Assembly: GCA_013397845.1 (NCBI GenBank)
Contig: VZTG01010081.1
Location: forward strand, 434,638-498,637
DNA from: Melanocharis versteri
Taxonomy: Eukaryota > Chordata > Aves > Passeriformes > Melanocharitidae
Direction: 5' to 3'
DNA length: 64,000 nt
The translations under genes were made by a program, and so were the position numbers. Shown here in pieces: positions 24,801 to 37,200 of the stretch. Below the pieces are notes generated by a model. The model ran no database searches and was not told the origin of the DNA. It worked only from the letters and a program-made list of their open reading frames with translations. The first letter of the stretch is position 1, and every line of letters begins with the position of its first letter.

Positions 24801-25759
24801 AAATACAGGGCCTACCAGGGGCTGCAAGAGTACATACAGATCCATCCCAAAATAATGCTTTCTGTATATTTCAGGAATGAGCCTTAACTATACTTAGGAT
24901 AAGGAATTTGTCTTCATGTGATGAGCCTGACCTCATCTTCTACAAAGGGAGAGGTTGTGAGAAAGCAGACACTCCTCTCATCTGCGAGGTCCAAATCACC
25001 AGTATATTTCATATATTTAAAGTACTGATCTGGAACCCATTGCCGTAGTGTCTGGGTGCCTCATAGTCTGCCTAAAAATAAACAAATATCAGTTACCCAA
25101 GTGGGTGACTCATAATCATACACGAGCCCCTTCCAGTGTGAGCAGATTGGTTGGTTAATTAACTTGAAATCTGACTAACAGATGATCCTAACTCTATCCT
25201 CAAACTACCATCAAACCACTTTACTTAGTATGAGTAAAAGGGTCAAAGTGCACAAAGTTAGTAAACTAATCACCTCTTCCCTCGTACATCATGTGCTAGG
25301 AAAAATTCCCTGTTCCCATACCAGAACTGATCCTTATTGAAAAGGAATGCTCATAGAACTCTTTCTGTCCCACATTCAAAATATGGGCAGAAGGGCAGGT
25401 TTTCATCATGGTACCAGTGAAAACCTTTCACTAAGGCATGAACCCCGCATAAAATTCAATTCACTCTCGAAATACTTACTGCGATGCTCATATATTGTGT
25501 TGTTGATTCTTCTGATAACTTAACCTCACGTCCCATCCTCTCCACACTACTAAGAAACACACAGTCTACTGAGAGAATCCTTCCGCATCTTGATCTCATG
25601 GGAAATATTTTTTTAAAATAACACAAGTATTTCAAAAGTAAAGTATTTTGGAGTGAGCGGAGCCCACTTGGATTTGATAAGTGGTTAATTTCCTTGAGTT
25701 TAGCTTTTTATTTTTAAAAACTCCAGTCTACCTATAGGTATACATATACACAAGAATAA

Positions 25760-25803
25760 AAATAGATATAGATATATAGATACAGATACAGATACAGATA
25801 TAT
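25760..25803. repeat. (GATATA/GATACA)n simple repeat
   Basis: Imperfect six-base units GATATA then GATACA, repeated about seven times. The short Tyr/Leu/Ile-rich minus-strand frame across it is a by-product of the repeat. Confidence 0.8.
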
Positions 25804-28529
25804 ACCAGTGTACATATAGATATGTAGTACCACGTGGAACCCTCTTTGCCAAGACAGACTCGTCCCAGAGGGAGCTTTGCTGGCAAGCACAGGAACCTTT
25901 GCTGTCCTTTGACTCAGTAGCAGCCCTTGCAGTGCCAGCAACATTAGTTTAGTTACCATTCAAAAATGCAGAAAAAAATATCTGGGCTTAATTTCCTTAA
26001 AAAGCCACCAAACTCAATTGTTCCAAGAAAAATAAGGTTTAGCTTTGAAAAAAAAAGGAAAAAACCAAACTAACCAAGCATATCTACAGATCTTGAGGCA
26101 TCTCTATGAAGTGTTACAATTGGCCACCTTTAAAAGAAGCTTGAAATTTAAACCCATGTCCTACTCCACATGCTGCTTGCTTTCTAGTCTAAACAACTCC
26201 TCTGGGCCAGAGCGGGAAGCAAGGGGGTTCCTGACAGACACTCCTTATCTATAATCATCAGCTATAATTGCACTTTCCTTTAGCTGGCTCTAGCATTTTC
26301 CTGGCTAAACCCCACCATTCACATGCAGGGAAGACTCTTCGGAAGTCAATACAGAACTGCTGCTCTAAAGTCATCCTGAATCGACTTTTTCAGCCTCCCT
26401 GCAGGTGCCAGCCATGGTCACTTTTTGACATCCTTGCATTACATTGGCTTTGTGTGTACAAATGACTGAAGTTGCTCCCTAGCGACTGACTTGAAGAGAC
26501 TTATCACTACCAACAGCTGCAGGAACTCTCTTTTCGTTCAAGACATAAAAATGTGTGGTTTGGAGCCAAAGAACCAGACAGGCAAAGTAAAACACACTGA
26601 AGCTGATGAGAAAACTCCTACCAGATGCAATGGGACCAGAAATCCACCCTTTCTCCTGGGGGCTGACAGGTGTGTGCAGTTGTGCTTTGGATTTGGGGTT
26701 TATTTCCAGCGCACACCCCCCAGGTCTGACTGTGCAGCCCTGCAGCACTTGCACACAGCAGGATCAGGTGTAAAGCCAGAGCTCACATCACAAAGAGGTC
26801 TTGTATCTCCAGCAATCCCGACATCTTTCTGCTCAGAATTACATGCTGGCCAGCACTGTTTAATGAATGAGAAGAACATCTGGTCTCATAACTGCTCCTG
26901 CAGGCTCCATGGAGCTGAGCTGAGGCAACGCTTTACAGCTAAATGTGCACGTACAGTGCTCCTCTCGGTGTTGCTCCTTGAGTTTTCTATCAGCATTCCA
27001 AATGTGTGAAAACAAAGATAATTCAGGTTTTCACCTTACTTTATTGACTGTTTCAAAGTGATGTTCACCAGTGCCTACATAATTATCCAAGTGAGATAAT
27101 ACAACAAACACCTTTCAAGCTGCAGGACTGCACCGGTGGATGAGCTGTGCATATCATCTGTACTGTGAAAAATAGTGTTGAAGGAAGTAGGGATTTGTGC
27201 TAAGTTATCAACCAAAAGTTTCTGAGGGTTTTTTGGGGAGGCTTTTGTTTTGGGTTGGTTTTGGGTTTCTTTTTGTAGGAGTTATGAAACTATGTGAAAA
27301 CAAATGGAAAAATGTGTTGTAGAGGCAAACATAATGCTCACCACAGAAGCCATCCCAAAGAAAAAAATAATTCCCAACATTGTGCTGTGTGGGTTTTGTT
27401 TCAGGAATAATAATTAGCATGAATAGCATGAATATGCAGTTTTCTGACCTGACAGGAGTCTGAACAAAGGCAAGAAAATCTTCATGTTGTGGGGTTTTTT
27501 TCCTTTTATTTTAAGATGCTTGTAAATGCCATGGGATATTTTCAGCCTGGTGTTGGGTTTGTGGTAGAAAATGCAGACAGTTTCATGTGATACACCTGAC
27601 CCTTTTCTCCCCACTGCATGCTTTTCTGGATATATAATTGCAGTTTCCTTTTGCGCTTCCTTCTTACTCTAGAAAATATCTACACAGAGCTACAAGGGGA
27701 AAAAGAATAGCTGATTTTACATGAAAGTAGCAGCAAAACCAATTATACAGTGGATGTGGTCAAATCTACCCAGTGAACACACAAGAAAAATAGAGATATT
27801 TTAATTATTTTGAGTAAAAGCAGTGTGATGCTGAGACTGGTCGCATCCTTTTGTCATTAGCAAAGGCTGCCAGTCTTTGCTGGGAGTCACAGTCTTGTCT
27901 CCATGTAACAGGGATTTCTCATTTAATGCAGGTAACACACACCCCTGTCATTGGGCTGGGGTCTTTTTCTACTTTGTAAAAGTAAAGTAGGAGATGAAAT
28001 AAGAAAGGAGATGGCACAAAAACAACAGATGACTTTAAAAGACATTCAGACGACAAGTTTTGTTTCTGTCTAAACTGTGTCATTTGTGCCAATGTGCTGT
28101 GTGCTGTGACCATTACACTGCAATAAAGGGAATTCTGCCGTGAATGTTACTAAAGGAAAATAGTTTCTATTTTAACTCCCACCTTGGAAATTGTGTTTGG
28201 ATATGTCTTTTGAATGGAGGGGTTTTTCTCCTTGCTTTAAAGTTCCTATGTAAAAAATACATTCATTTTTTAAAATTTGTTTATTTTTTCTTGATTTCAG
28301 TGTCTGAAAAGAAATGCATCCCTTTTGTTTGGGTGAAACCCTATGGTGGAGTAATGCCCCAGGCTTAGGGGACTGCCCTTGCCAGTATCCTCAGGATAAG
28401 CCTTTCCCTTTGGTTCCCTGGGGGAGGAGGTCCCATTTCTCCCTCCCCTTCTCTCTGTTCCCAGGAGCTCAGAGATGGTGCTCCCGTTGAGTACTTCATC
28501 CCCTGCTCATCTGCCAAGCAATTCCTACA

Positions 28530-28580
28530 GGATCCAGAGATCTTTACACTCACTTCCAACCCAAACCACTCTATGACTGG
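28530..28580 (+). mobile_element. CR1 3'-end fragment
   Basis: The segment contains ACTTCCAACCCAAACCACTC followed by TATGAC. This matches the conserved final segment of avian CR1 elements, where TTCCAACCCAAACCATTC precedes the TATGATTC tail repeats. Only about 50 bases are recognisable. CR1 copies are usually 5'-truncated, and the short tail with substitutions suggests an old insertion. Confidence 0.45.
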
Positions 28581-31500
28581 GTGATATGACTTAACAACAT
28601 GGGTTTGGCCCCTCTCTCCTTTGTATCCTGAGGCAACACGAGCAGTGAGTTCTATCTTCAGTCTGCATCAGTGCACTCTGGCACACAGGCTTGCACTCTA
28701 CCCATGCAGAGCACACATGCTCTGGACCATTCCAGCTCATGGACATCGGATTTTGCTCCAAATGGAAGCAATTCCCAGGTGCTACGCATGGATGGCTGAA
28801 CCAGATCAGAAATAGGATTTAAAGTCCATAGAGACCTCCTAACTGAGAGAGCTTGGGACCTGTTTTTTGTCATGATACCAGTGACAGAGGGACTCAGAAC
28901 ACCTTGTGATCATCTGGTCATGAAGAAAGGACTATCCTACAGCACTGCTGCTTTTTGGGGTCACTGATGGCAGGCAGATGGATTTCAAAAATCCGCTCCC
29001 AGCCCTGGTCCCCGTGATTCAGTAACCAGCTGATCCTGCAACACCCGTGCCAGCCCCATAAGCCCCAGAGGCATGTCCCCTCCATGCCAGCAGTGTGTGT
29101 CTGTGTGACACCCAGCCCATGCTGCCCTGCCTCACTCTCATATCACAGCCCTGAAATACCTGCTGAGCACCCCCAGCACCAGGAAAACCACATCAGTTCC
29201 CACACTGATTTACACCAGCAGCACAAACTCAGGCTTTGAGCACAATCCTGAGGTATTCTGGTACCTTGCCATAAGCAGTGTCTAAAGCTCCCTCACCCAC
29301 TTACCCTTCTGAAATTCAAGAGAGAAATTACAGCCCGTCATCACCCTGCTTTCTACCAATCCATCATCATCCAAATTTGACTTTGCTAGCGTCCTTCTCT
29401 AGGCATATTCAGGTTGTTGTTACCTTTCTTCCCAATAGACTTACACACCAAACAAACTGGCAGGTCCAGGTCAGGTTCGGGCAGGGGTCTCTCTAAACTC
29501 GCTGCACTGGGTTTTGGCACAGGCAGCCAAACCACCCTGATGAATTCCAGGGCTGTCTTGGTCTGTATCACCTGATTGTTCCTGTCCCAGGCCATCAGTG
29601 CTGGTCAGCATCTCCAGGCTGTGCTACAAGGTTTGTCCATAGAGGACATCCGAAGAGCAGCTGCTCCCCTGTTCCTCCCTCTCCTCCCAAAGCACCATGC
29701 CATGATGAGGTCCCGCACAGATGGAAAGGCTGTCCTGTCCCTGGGCTTTAAACAAACCCTGAGTCTCAGTGTCATGGACCCTGCTTGGGATCTTGTACAG
29801 TAAAACAGACAAGTGCAATCAATCAAAGAAACAAGTAATACTGTGTACAGCAAAAAGTTTTGTTTTCTACAAACGCCTTAAGGGTGAAGCTCACTTCTTA
29901 CCAGACACCCAGAGAAAGGTGAGTTGTTGCTCCTTTGCTGTCTTAGGAGTGGTAACAGGTCTTCATATTCATGGAACTGAGGGAGCTTGATATTTCTTAG
30001 GTCCCTGAAATTTTGTCTCATTTGGTCAAATGAGTGAAAAATCTGAAGGGGACGGAGTGATAATATGAGCACATAGTATCACTTGCATAGTAGCCATTTA
30101 GCCCGAGTCACAAACACCTTTTCTGCAGCTTCTGGTCCTCTGTGGGAGCTGAGGGCAGGACAGCAGGACATGTGCCACCTGGACCTTCTCATGGTGGGAA
30201 GTTTTCCTGTGTGCTGAACAAGAGCACAGCACAGCAGAGTGTGTGTCACAGACCTCAAATGGGACATCTCTGCAGGCATGAATTCATCTCTATTTTTTCC
30301 TTGCTGGCCCACTAACACCAGGGGGACAATTCACAACCAGGGACTCCCATTCACTACTACACAAGTAGTAAACCCTGCAAAGCCTGGGGTGGTCCATTCA
30401 TGCTTCAAACCACCACCACAGGATCTCCTGGATCTCCTCTGACAAAGCCTTTGGTTTCTGTGGCTTAGTGGTTCTCCTGAATATGAAACTGCTCCCCCTT
30501 TCCTGCTCTCAGTTTTCTGGCTCTCACAGTAAGAGCAGAGGTTCAAAAAGCATGCAGGAGAGCACCCCAAAAACCTGAGGTTTGTTTCCTCATTTTTTGT
30601 TCCAGTAGCAGAAATGCATATGAATTTGCAAGTGGTTGGTTGATTCATGTTTTCACAAGGATATCTTTTCCTTCCTGAGCATCCCCACCTTCACCAGATA
30701 CAGGTCATGCCTCTTGGCAAACAGCCTTAAGGAAATGCAGCTTATTGCAACCTCCTTCAGCTGGAATATCTCAGACTGGCTCTTAAGAGATAGCAAACAA
30801 TGCCAGCAAAGTCCTTTTCAAGTGATACAACTGCATCAGCACTGGGACTTTTGCCAGCACAGATATTTTCTGGCAACAGAAGAGTGAAAAGCCACTGCTC
30901 CAACCAACATAACGGTGCTGGCAAAACAGCAGCACAGACCATTGCATCCCTGGTAACATCTGTCTCCTTTTTCCCCCTTCCCTGGCCCCACTTTCTCCCA
31001 CCATCACTTACACACAGCGTTTTGGGTCTGCCCAGGAAGGGGAGGGATGCACTGCTATCTTCTCATATAGATAAAATGTCTCATGTAAACAAGTCCAAAG
31101 GATCTGTGGGAGATGTGGGCCGTATGCTGCAAGTCAATTCATTCACTCATCACCTTGTTGAACCCCTAACCCGACAGCATCTCCTCAGATCTCATCTAAC
31201 TACAAAGGCTTTGTTTCAAAGGGGAAAGCTTTGAATGATCTTTGTGCAAGAAAAGATATCCTGTTGGCACTGAGAGCTGCAGCGCTGCTGCTGCTTGGTC
31301 TGTGAGGCACTGCTGAAAGCACTGAAGGGCCAGCGTGGCTGTAACCCCGTCACTTTAATGAGCAGGGAACTTCATGGGGGAGTTGGGGCTATTTCATCAA
31401 TAACGTTTGCCCCCCTGCCTCCTGCCTGTGAAAAAGGAGAGAAGTTTAATTCTGGACTCTGCGCTAATGCAAATGTAAAATTACAGTTTAAAAAAAGCTC

Positions 31501-32421
31501 AGAAAGGGGAAGCTGAGGGGCTGTTTCAGCAGCAGCCCTAGTCCAGCCTTGCTGCAGTGACCCAGGTGGGTCCCCCTGGGAGAGAACACGCTGACAGCGG
31601 CACAGCTTCCATCATGATGTTTTGGCAGAGCACAGAGCTCAGGGAGACTTGGCACAGCCTGGATGCAACTTCCAGGGCCTCTGCAGGCTCACACCTGGGC
31701 TCTCCTTTTAGCAGTCAGTGCATGGTGCAGTCTGACAGCGCCTGGAAGGAGCCTGTGCCACACATGCATGCAAGCAAACTGAGGAACAGGTAGGAAAAAC
31801 AAAGTAGATGAAGTCACATTTCTGCTGACATGCAGGTGAATCCTGATAACAGACTCTAATCCTTCTTGTTAACATACCTAAATTTCTTACTACCACTTAG
31901 CAAGTTGATGCTATTTGGACAAAATGCCACAATCAACATATAAGTTGGCAGGCACAGCAAATTGAAAAGGCTTTGAATAATGTTGTTTCAATTCCTAACT
32001 TGAAAGCTTATAGCTTACAAACAACATAACATGTAACAACACTGTATATTGATTTCATTAAATAATAGCATCGGGTGGGGGGGAAATTGCTCTGAATAGC
32101 GGCTTTTAGGAAAATCACTTTATAGTCCGTAGCATCTGATAAAAAACAGTGCTAGCAATCAAGACCAAGGGGAGAAAGAGCTGAATCAGAGGCCCTCGGG
32201 ATGCAGTGCCAGTCTCTGCTGCAAGGGTGTGGGAATCCTGCAGCAAATTTTACTAATTCTCCTCCAGCCCTGCAGTAGCAGCATGTGACTGCAATCCCCC
32301 AGCCCCGCTCTGCCCTGCGTCCCCAAGAAGCGCCGCTGAAATCCTTCATGGCCAGACACAGCATCAATCCTCCCGAGCAGCGCTCGTGCTCGGGCTGGGC
32401 AGATCGTGCCACAATTAATTG
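28581..32421. other. Intergenic, nothing recognised
   Basis: Non-coding DNA of mixed composition. Several 60-144-codon frames occur on both strands but none has a recognisable domain. A mild rise in CpG near 32.30-32.41 kb (about nine CpG by eye) is too short to call an island. Confidence 0.5.
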
Positions 32422-32645
32422 TGCCAGAACAAAACGCTTCCAACTAAAAGGGCAGAGATTTAGATCAGATGTTAGCAGGAAATTCTTTACAGTGAGAGTG
32501 GTAAGGCACTGGCACAGGTTACCCAGAGAAGCTGTGGCTGCCTCATCCCTGGGGGTGTTGGATTGGGTTTTGAGAAACCTGGTTTAGTGAAAGGTGGTAT
32601 TTAAGGTCCCTTCCAACCCAAGCCATTCCATGATTCTATGATTTG
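32422..32645 (+). mobile_element. Truncated CR1 retrotransposon, 3' end
   Basis: This is the classic avian CR1 3' region in the plus orientation. It has the block GGAAATTCTTTACAGTGAGA, then GGCACTGGCACAGGTTACCC, CCCATCCCTGG-like sequence, AAGGTCCCTTCCAACCCA and a tail built of ATTCTATGATT-type units. Compared with the usual element it is heavily 5'-truncated. It also appears to lack short internal pieces just before GGATTGGG and between the AACCTGGTTTAGTG and AAGGTCCC blocks. The open frame 32285-32587 runs into this element and is not a gene. It is the best indication that the host is a bird or close relative. Confidence 0.9.
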
Positions 32646-34024
32646 GGTAGGGGCTAGAGCAGCACTGGTGGGGTTTTACCAGGACAACTAGACCAGACTG
32701 TCCCCAGGTAAAGTTGTATGGGTGCAGGTGCTGGTCATCTGCAAAAGTGAATTTCTGCCAGATAAATGTACCCAACACCTCCTCTCTTCCCCTTACCCCA
32801 AACAAACCCTAGTAGGAAAAAAGCTGCTTAGGGCATATCCAAGTGGCTTTTTCCATCACTTCTATCTCGATTATGTGCTGGATCTCATAATACTTCCAGC
32901 TGGTCTGGCTCTGTGAGGATAAGGCCAGAGACTGGCCTCCAGTAAGACAAGTGGGAAAAGCCTCAAAAATTGACAAATTAGCTCCTGCTCAGAGTAGCAT
33001 GAACTGTGTTGGATCTGTGAGGCAGCCATTTGACCTCACCATTAAGCTTCCATCAGGTGACACCACTGCCCCTGCCAGGGTGGATCCCAGTTGATTGGGC
33101 TTGTCACCTCCCCATCCCTGGCTCCTCTCATTCAGAGCAGGCTGTAAAGGCACAGACCTTGCCAGCCAGAAGCACACTATTAGTAGTACTAGCAGTGGCA
33201 CTGTTATTATTAGCTAGTCTTGTATTTATTTTTTAGGAAGTTCTACTGCTGGACTGCAGACCTGCCTGCAATGCTTTTCCAAGGGGGGGCTGGGGAGGGC
33301 AGACTCCCCGGCACCAAACCCATCATTAATCTATTTTGAAAACAAGATCGTGTTTTCCAAATAGCACTGCATGACTCGCTCCCATTCTGCCAACACATTT
33401 TTATGGTGGTTTGGGATTTTTAGGGGGTTTCTTGGAGATGGGGGAGGAGTTAATGACTGATAAGTGTACTAGCCCTTTGCAGCCAGCCAGGAATAGAGCC
33501 CGTGCCCTCACCCTGGCTGCTGAGCGAGTAAAGCCCTTCTGCATGGGATGGGGAGCAGGACCCCGGGAAGCTCTCTTCCCAGGCACTGGCTGTAATCCAT
33601 TCCAGCTGCAGGATGGGTCCTTTTCAATAGGCAGCAGTGTCTGTGGGCAGCGGCATCACTGGGCACGCACGAGTGCAGAGGTCCCAGCTGTGTCCCTGCT
33701 GGCTCTGAAGATGAGGCTCAGGGACAGGCTGCATGTCAGAGCTGCTCTGCAGGGTTTGCAGTGCCTGAGCACACACCAGTGCTCCAAATCCCAGCGGATT
33801 TGCCCTGCATCTCAGCACACACTAGCTCAGGATGGAAAGCTGGTTCAGAGTCCGACTGCTGCTGTTAAAGGAGATGTGTGTTGTCCAGATGGGAAGAATT
33901 GAGCTGGCTGCTGGCAGGGTCGGGAGGGACAGGCACACACCATCGGCCTTGCAGTGAAGACAGGACAGAAAGTGAAACCCCAGCACTTCAGCTCGTAGCT
34001 TTGGACCCCCTTTGGGGAATTCCC
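32646..34024. other. Intergenic, nothing recognised
   Basis: Moderately GC-rich non-coding DNA. The frame at 33411-33902 (163 codons, plus) has no recognisable domain and overlaps other frames on both strands, as expected for GC-rich DNA. Confidence 0.5.
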
Positions 34025-34270
34025 AGCATTCGAGATGCTGTTCGCTTCCCCCCGGGGTCCCCTCGGGAGCCTTGGGGCAGTTTCAAACGCGCGTGGTGAA
34101 GCGCAGAACCTGGCCGCTCGCTGGGGCAGAGGCTCCGCAGCTGGGGCTTCCCGGGGCCCGGAGGAGCCGTGCTCAGGGCGAGCTCCCGCACCATCCCTGC
34201 CTCCAGCCCAGCCCTGGTGGGGTAACGGGCACCCGAGCAAGGAGCAGAGAGGTGAGAGCACACACCCACA
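34025..34270. promoter_or_regulatory. Small orphan CpG island
   Basis: A CpG-rich patch of about 245 bases with about 19 CpG by hand count and GC content near 65 percent, which gives roughly 0.7 of the expected CpG. It sits in DNA that is otherwise CpG-poor. No known gene starts here. Five frames overlap it on both strands, which is a composition effect. It could be a promoter of an unannotated non-coding RNA, an unmethylated enhancer, or chance. Confidence 0.45.
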
Positions 34271-37200
34271 GCTCGGGAAACAGAAGCTCTACTGCCAGCA
34301 CCGCCTTTGCCTCCTGATGGTCCTGTACAAGGCGCCTGGCTCCGTGCCTCAGTTTCCCCTCTCTGTAAAACGGGCTAGCAGCCACCCTGCTGGTGAGCTG
34401 TCTGACAGGCAGGGAGGGAAGCACTGCAAGAGCCATCACACGGCTCTGCCCTGAGGAGGGGCAGGGAGGGGGGAGGAGAGGGGTAGATGTGCCAGCTGTG
34501 TAGCAGGAACAGCAGGAAGGACCTTAGAAACTGGATTTTTCACAACATTCATTTCAAAAAACCAGGAAACCTGGGTGAAGGAAAAGAAATTAAGAAAGCC
34601 GGGTGAGAAACCAGGTGGCTGGTGAAGTCACACAACTCGGGAAACTGAGGCAGAGACAAGCTTCACTTGGGAATCAATTCACTGACAGTGAAAAGCCTTT
34701 TCAGCAGAGGCTCTCATCCACTCTTGAGACCGAGACATTCCTGGCAGTGAGAATTCCATATGCTACTTCTAAATATTGCAGAAAGTCCCAGCTGCTGCAG
34801 GGAAAGGAGTCTTCCCCCTAGGACAGAGTCGGGCCGGCTCAGGAAAACGTGAGTGTGCTGCAAAACAAATCTCTGAGAGAGGCTACTGGGTGCTTTGCTC
34901 ATTTAGAACTGCACTGTGCTTATTCATCTTTGTGCAATGTCCCCGGTGATTGCACACGGCTGCATGCAATACTGGGGAAGTTAGGAGAAATTCAATTATA
35001 TTGATTTACAGAAGAAAGAGACAATAACAAATGTAATGGGTAGTTGCTATTCCATATTTTATTGTGAGCCATTAAGACTTCGGGTTCTAATATCCTCTAC
35101 CTTTAGAATGAAATTAAAACAATCATTTTCAGGATGAGGTGCTTCTCCACTCAGAGCCTGGAGCTGCCAGCTAACCAAGCATCAACACACATAAATCAAG
35201 ACCTCCTCAAATCTGGGTGCCCTCAAAAACTTGCTGGAAATCAGTTGAAGAGGGCTCCTCTCACTAAAGGTGCTTCTTGGTACAAGAGATGCCAAGCAGG
35301 TTCCCCACTCATATTGCAAACCTAGTCATAGGCTGCATGAATACACAGTAGGAATCTGAATCTGAGGAGGCTTCTGTTTAACGTCCATGCTTCGAAGACC
35401 TACCTTCTAATTACTGTTCAGGTGAGCAGAGTCTACAGCAGCGAAATAGAAAACCCAAAGTTAAGCTAAAGCAAGCAGAGAATTGTACTGATCCATAGCA
35501 TGTTCCAGGCCCCAATGACCAAAACCTGATTGATTTTAGGGGAGACTTGGGGAAAAAAAAAGATTTTTGAGAGGGGTAACAAAACCAGTCATCCAGAACT
35601 TGAGGCTACCAGCTAAGAAATTCCTGGCATCTGCCACTGCTGGATACACGTATCGCTAGAGACAGCTTAATGTGCTGCTGCTCTGACACCAGGTGTACAG
35701 CTCCACTCCCACAAGGAATAAATCCCTGAGCCTCTCCTACCCAGCTCTCCTCTCATTAGGTTTTGAATTACCACGATGACCCAGATGGGAAACAAAGTGC
35801 AAATGATTCTCCAAAGCTCTTCCTTTCAGCAAGCACAGCGTGAAACCACCTCATGGATAGGTGTGCTGCCAGCCGAGGAGTTTTCCTCTCCAGCATTCAG
35901 GTTCCGCTGGGGACACACAACCAGGCAGCTGCTCTGTCTAGCATTGGCTGAAAAGACTTTTTCTTTTTTATGGGCAAGGGCTAAAAGGCTGCTGAGACAC
36001 ATTCCAGCATTGTAATATTGCTCTGAACAGAAAACAATAGAATAAAACTCTGGCTTCATGAAGTAGAGCATATTTATGTTAATTGTGGTTTAGGAGCTCT
36101 GCTCAGGACTTGAGTGAGTGACCATTTGTTTGCATCATCTTAAGCTACCACTGCACACAGTTTATGGCAATTTAACAGAGTATTTATAGCCAAGGTTAAT
36201 AATTTCCCTGCAGTTTTTCTTAGCTCCTTGCCATCACCTGACACCTTGAATGGCTCCTGCCCACCCACTGCCTGGACCGAGCGGTGAAGTGCTGCCAAAA
36301 CAGCTGCAATGCCTCTTTCAGCTCACCTCTGTCTCAGCTGAGTGATGGGAGCAACTTCTGCCTACCTACAGCACGGCCCCTGATGCTATCAGTGCTGAGG
36401 GCTTCCCAAAAGCCCCCCCTTAATAAACACCAGAGCAGCCTGCACATCCCCTCACAGGGTCAGGCGGGACCCTGCTGCGGCTCCCACACGACGTGAGGAA
36501 GATTGCGAAGGCACCCAGCCTTCCTCCAGTGAGCAGAGCAGGGTGCTGCTTCAGCTCACAGCTGTCTGGCACTCCTCCAGGTGATGCTTGCTTGCTTTTC
36601 AAAAGCAAGCCACCCGCAGCCAAGTCCCACCACAGGTGGTTTCCCCAGCACTGGCTTTCTGCATGAAGCCCAGAGGCATCTCGTGGTCCAAAAGCACCGA
36701 CGGGTGGAAAGTGACCACCTGAGCCCTGCCCATGGGCACTGCCCAGAGCACTGCTCCGGCAGGCAGCCTCCAAAGGGCTTGTGGTTCCTACCAGCAAAGC
36801 CCTTTCTCTGGATGGGGAGAGCCCAGAGGGCAGCCACCTCCATCAGGCTCCCCCCTCTGCCACAGAGCTCCTGTTTCACACCCATTTAGGTGGATGGATG
36901 GATGGAGGGATGGATGGATGGATGGATGGATGGATGGATGGATGGATGGATGGATGGATTCATGGATGGATTCACGGAGGGATGGATGGATGCTTCAGTG
37001 CCTCCACCTCCTCAAGGATGTCCAGCCCCTGCAGGGCAGCTCACTGAGGGCTGGCTCTGTCCCATCCTGAGCCTGAAGCTCGCCCCTCCAACACATTCAG
37101 GCCATCTTTGGGGAGAGATGACCTGATGTTTGGGTGGAGGCCAGGCAGGTGGGAGGGGGCTCTGGGGCATCCCTGGGGTGCAGGGCTGAGGTGTGAGGGG

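Larger units (their letters stand above)
14361..28529. other. Intergenic with simple repeats, no gene recognised
   Basis: Non-coding DNA with microsatellites and G-rich runs, listed separately. Frames such as 16811-17323 (minus, 170 codons), 23720-24202 (minus, 160 codons) and 26491-27009 (plus, 172 codons) lack recognisable domains or splice structure. A T/G-rich low-complexity stretch lies near 27216-27280. No conserved RNA gene was recognised. Confidence 0.5.

Noticed and set aside
26491..27009. 172-codon plus-strand frame
   Set aside because: Low-complexity mixture with no recognisable family or exon boundaries.
36732..37126. WMDG-repeat proteins
   Set aside because: A direct translation artefact of the GGAT microsatellite.
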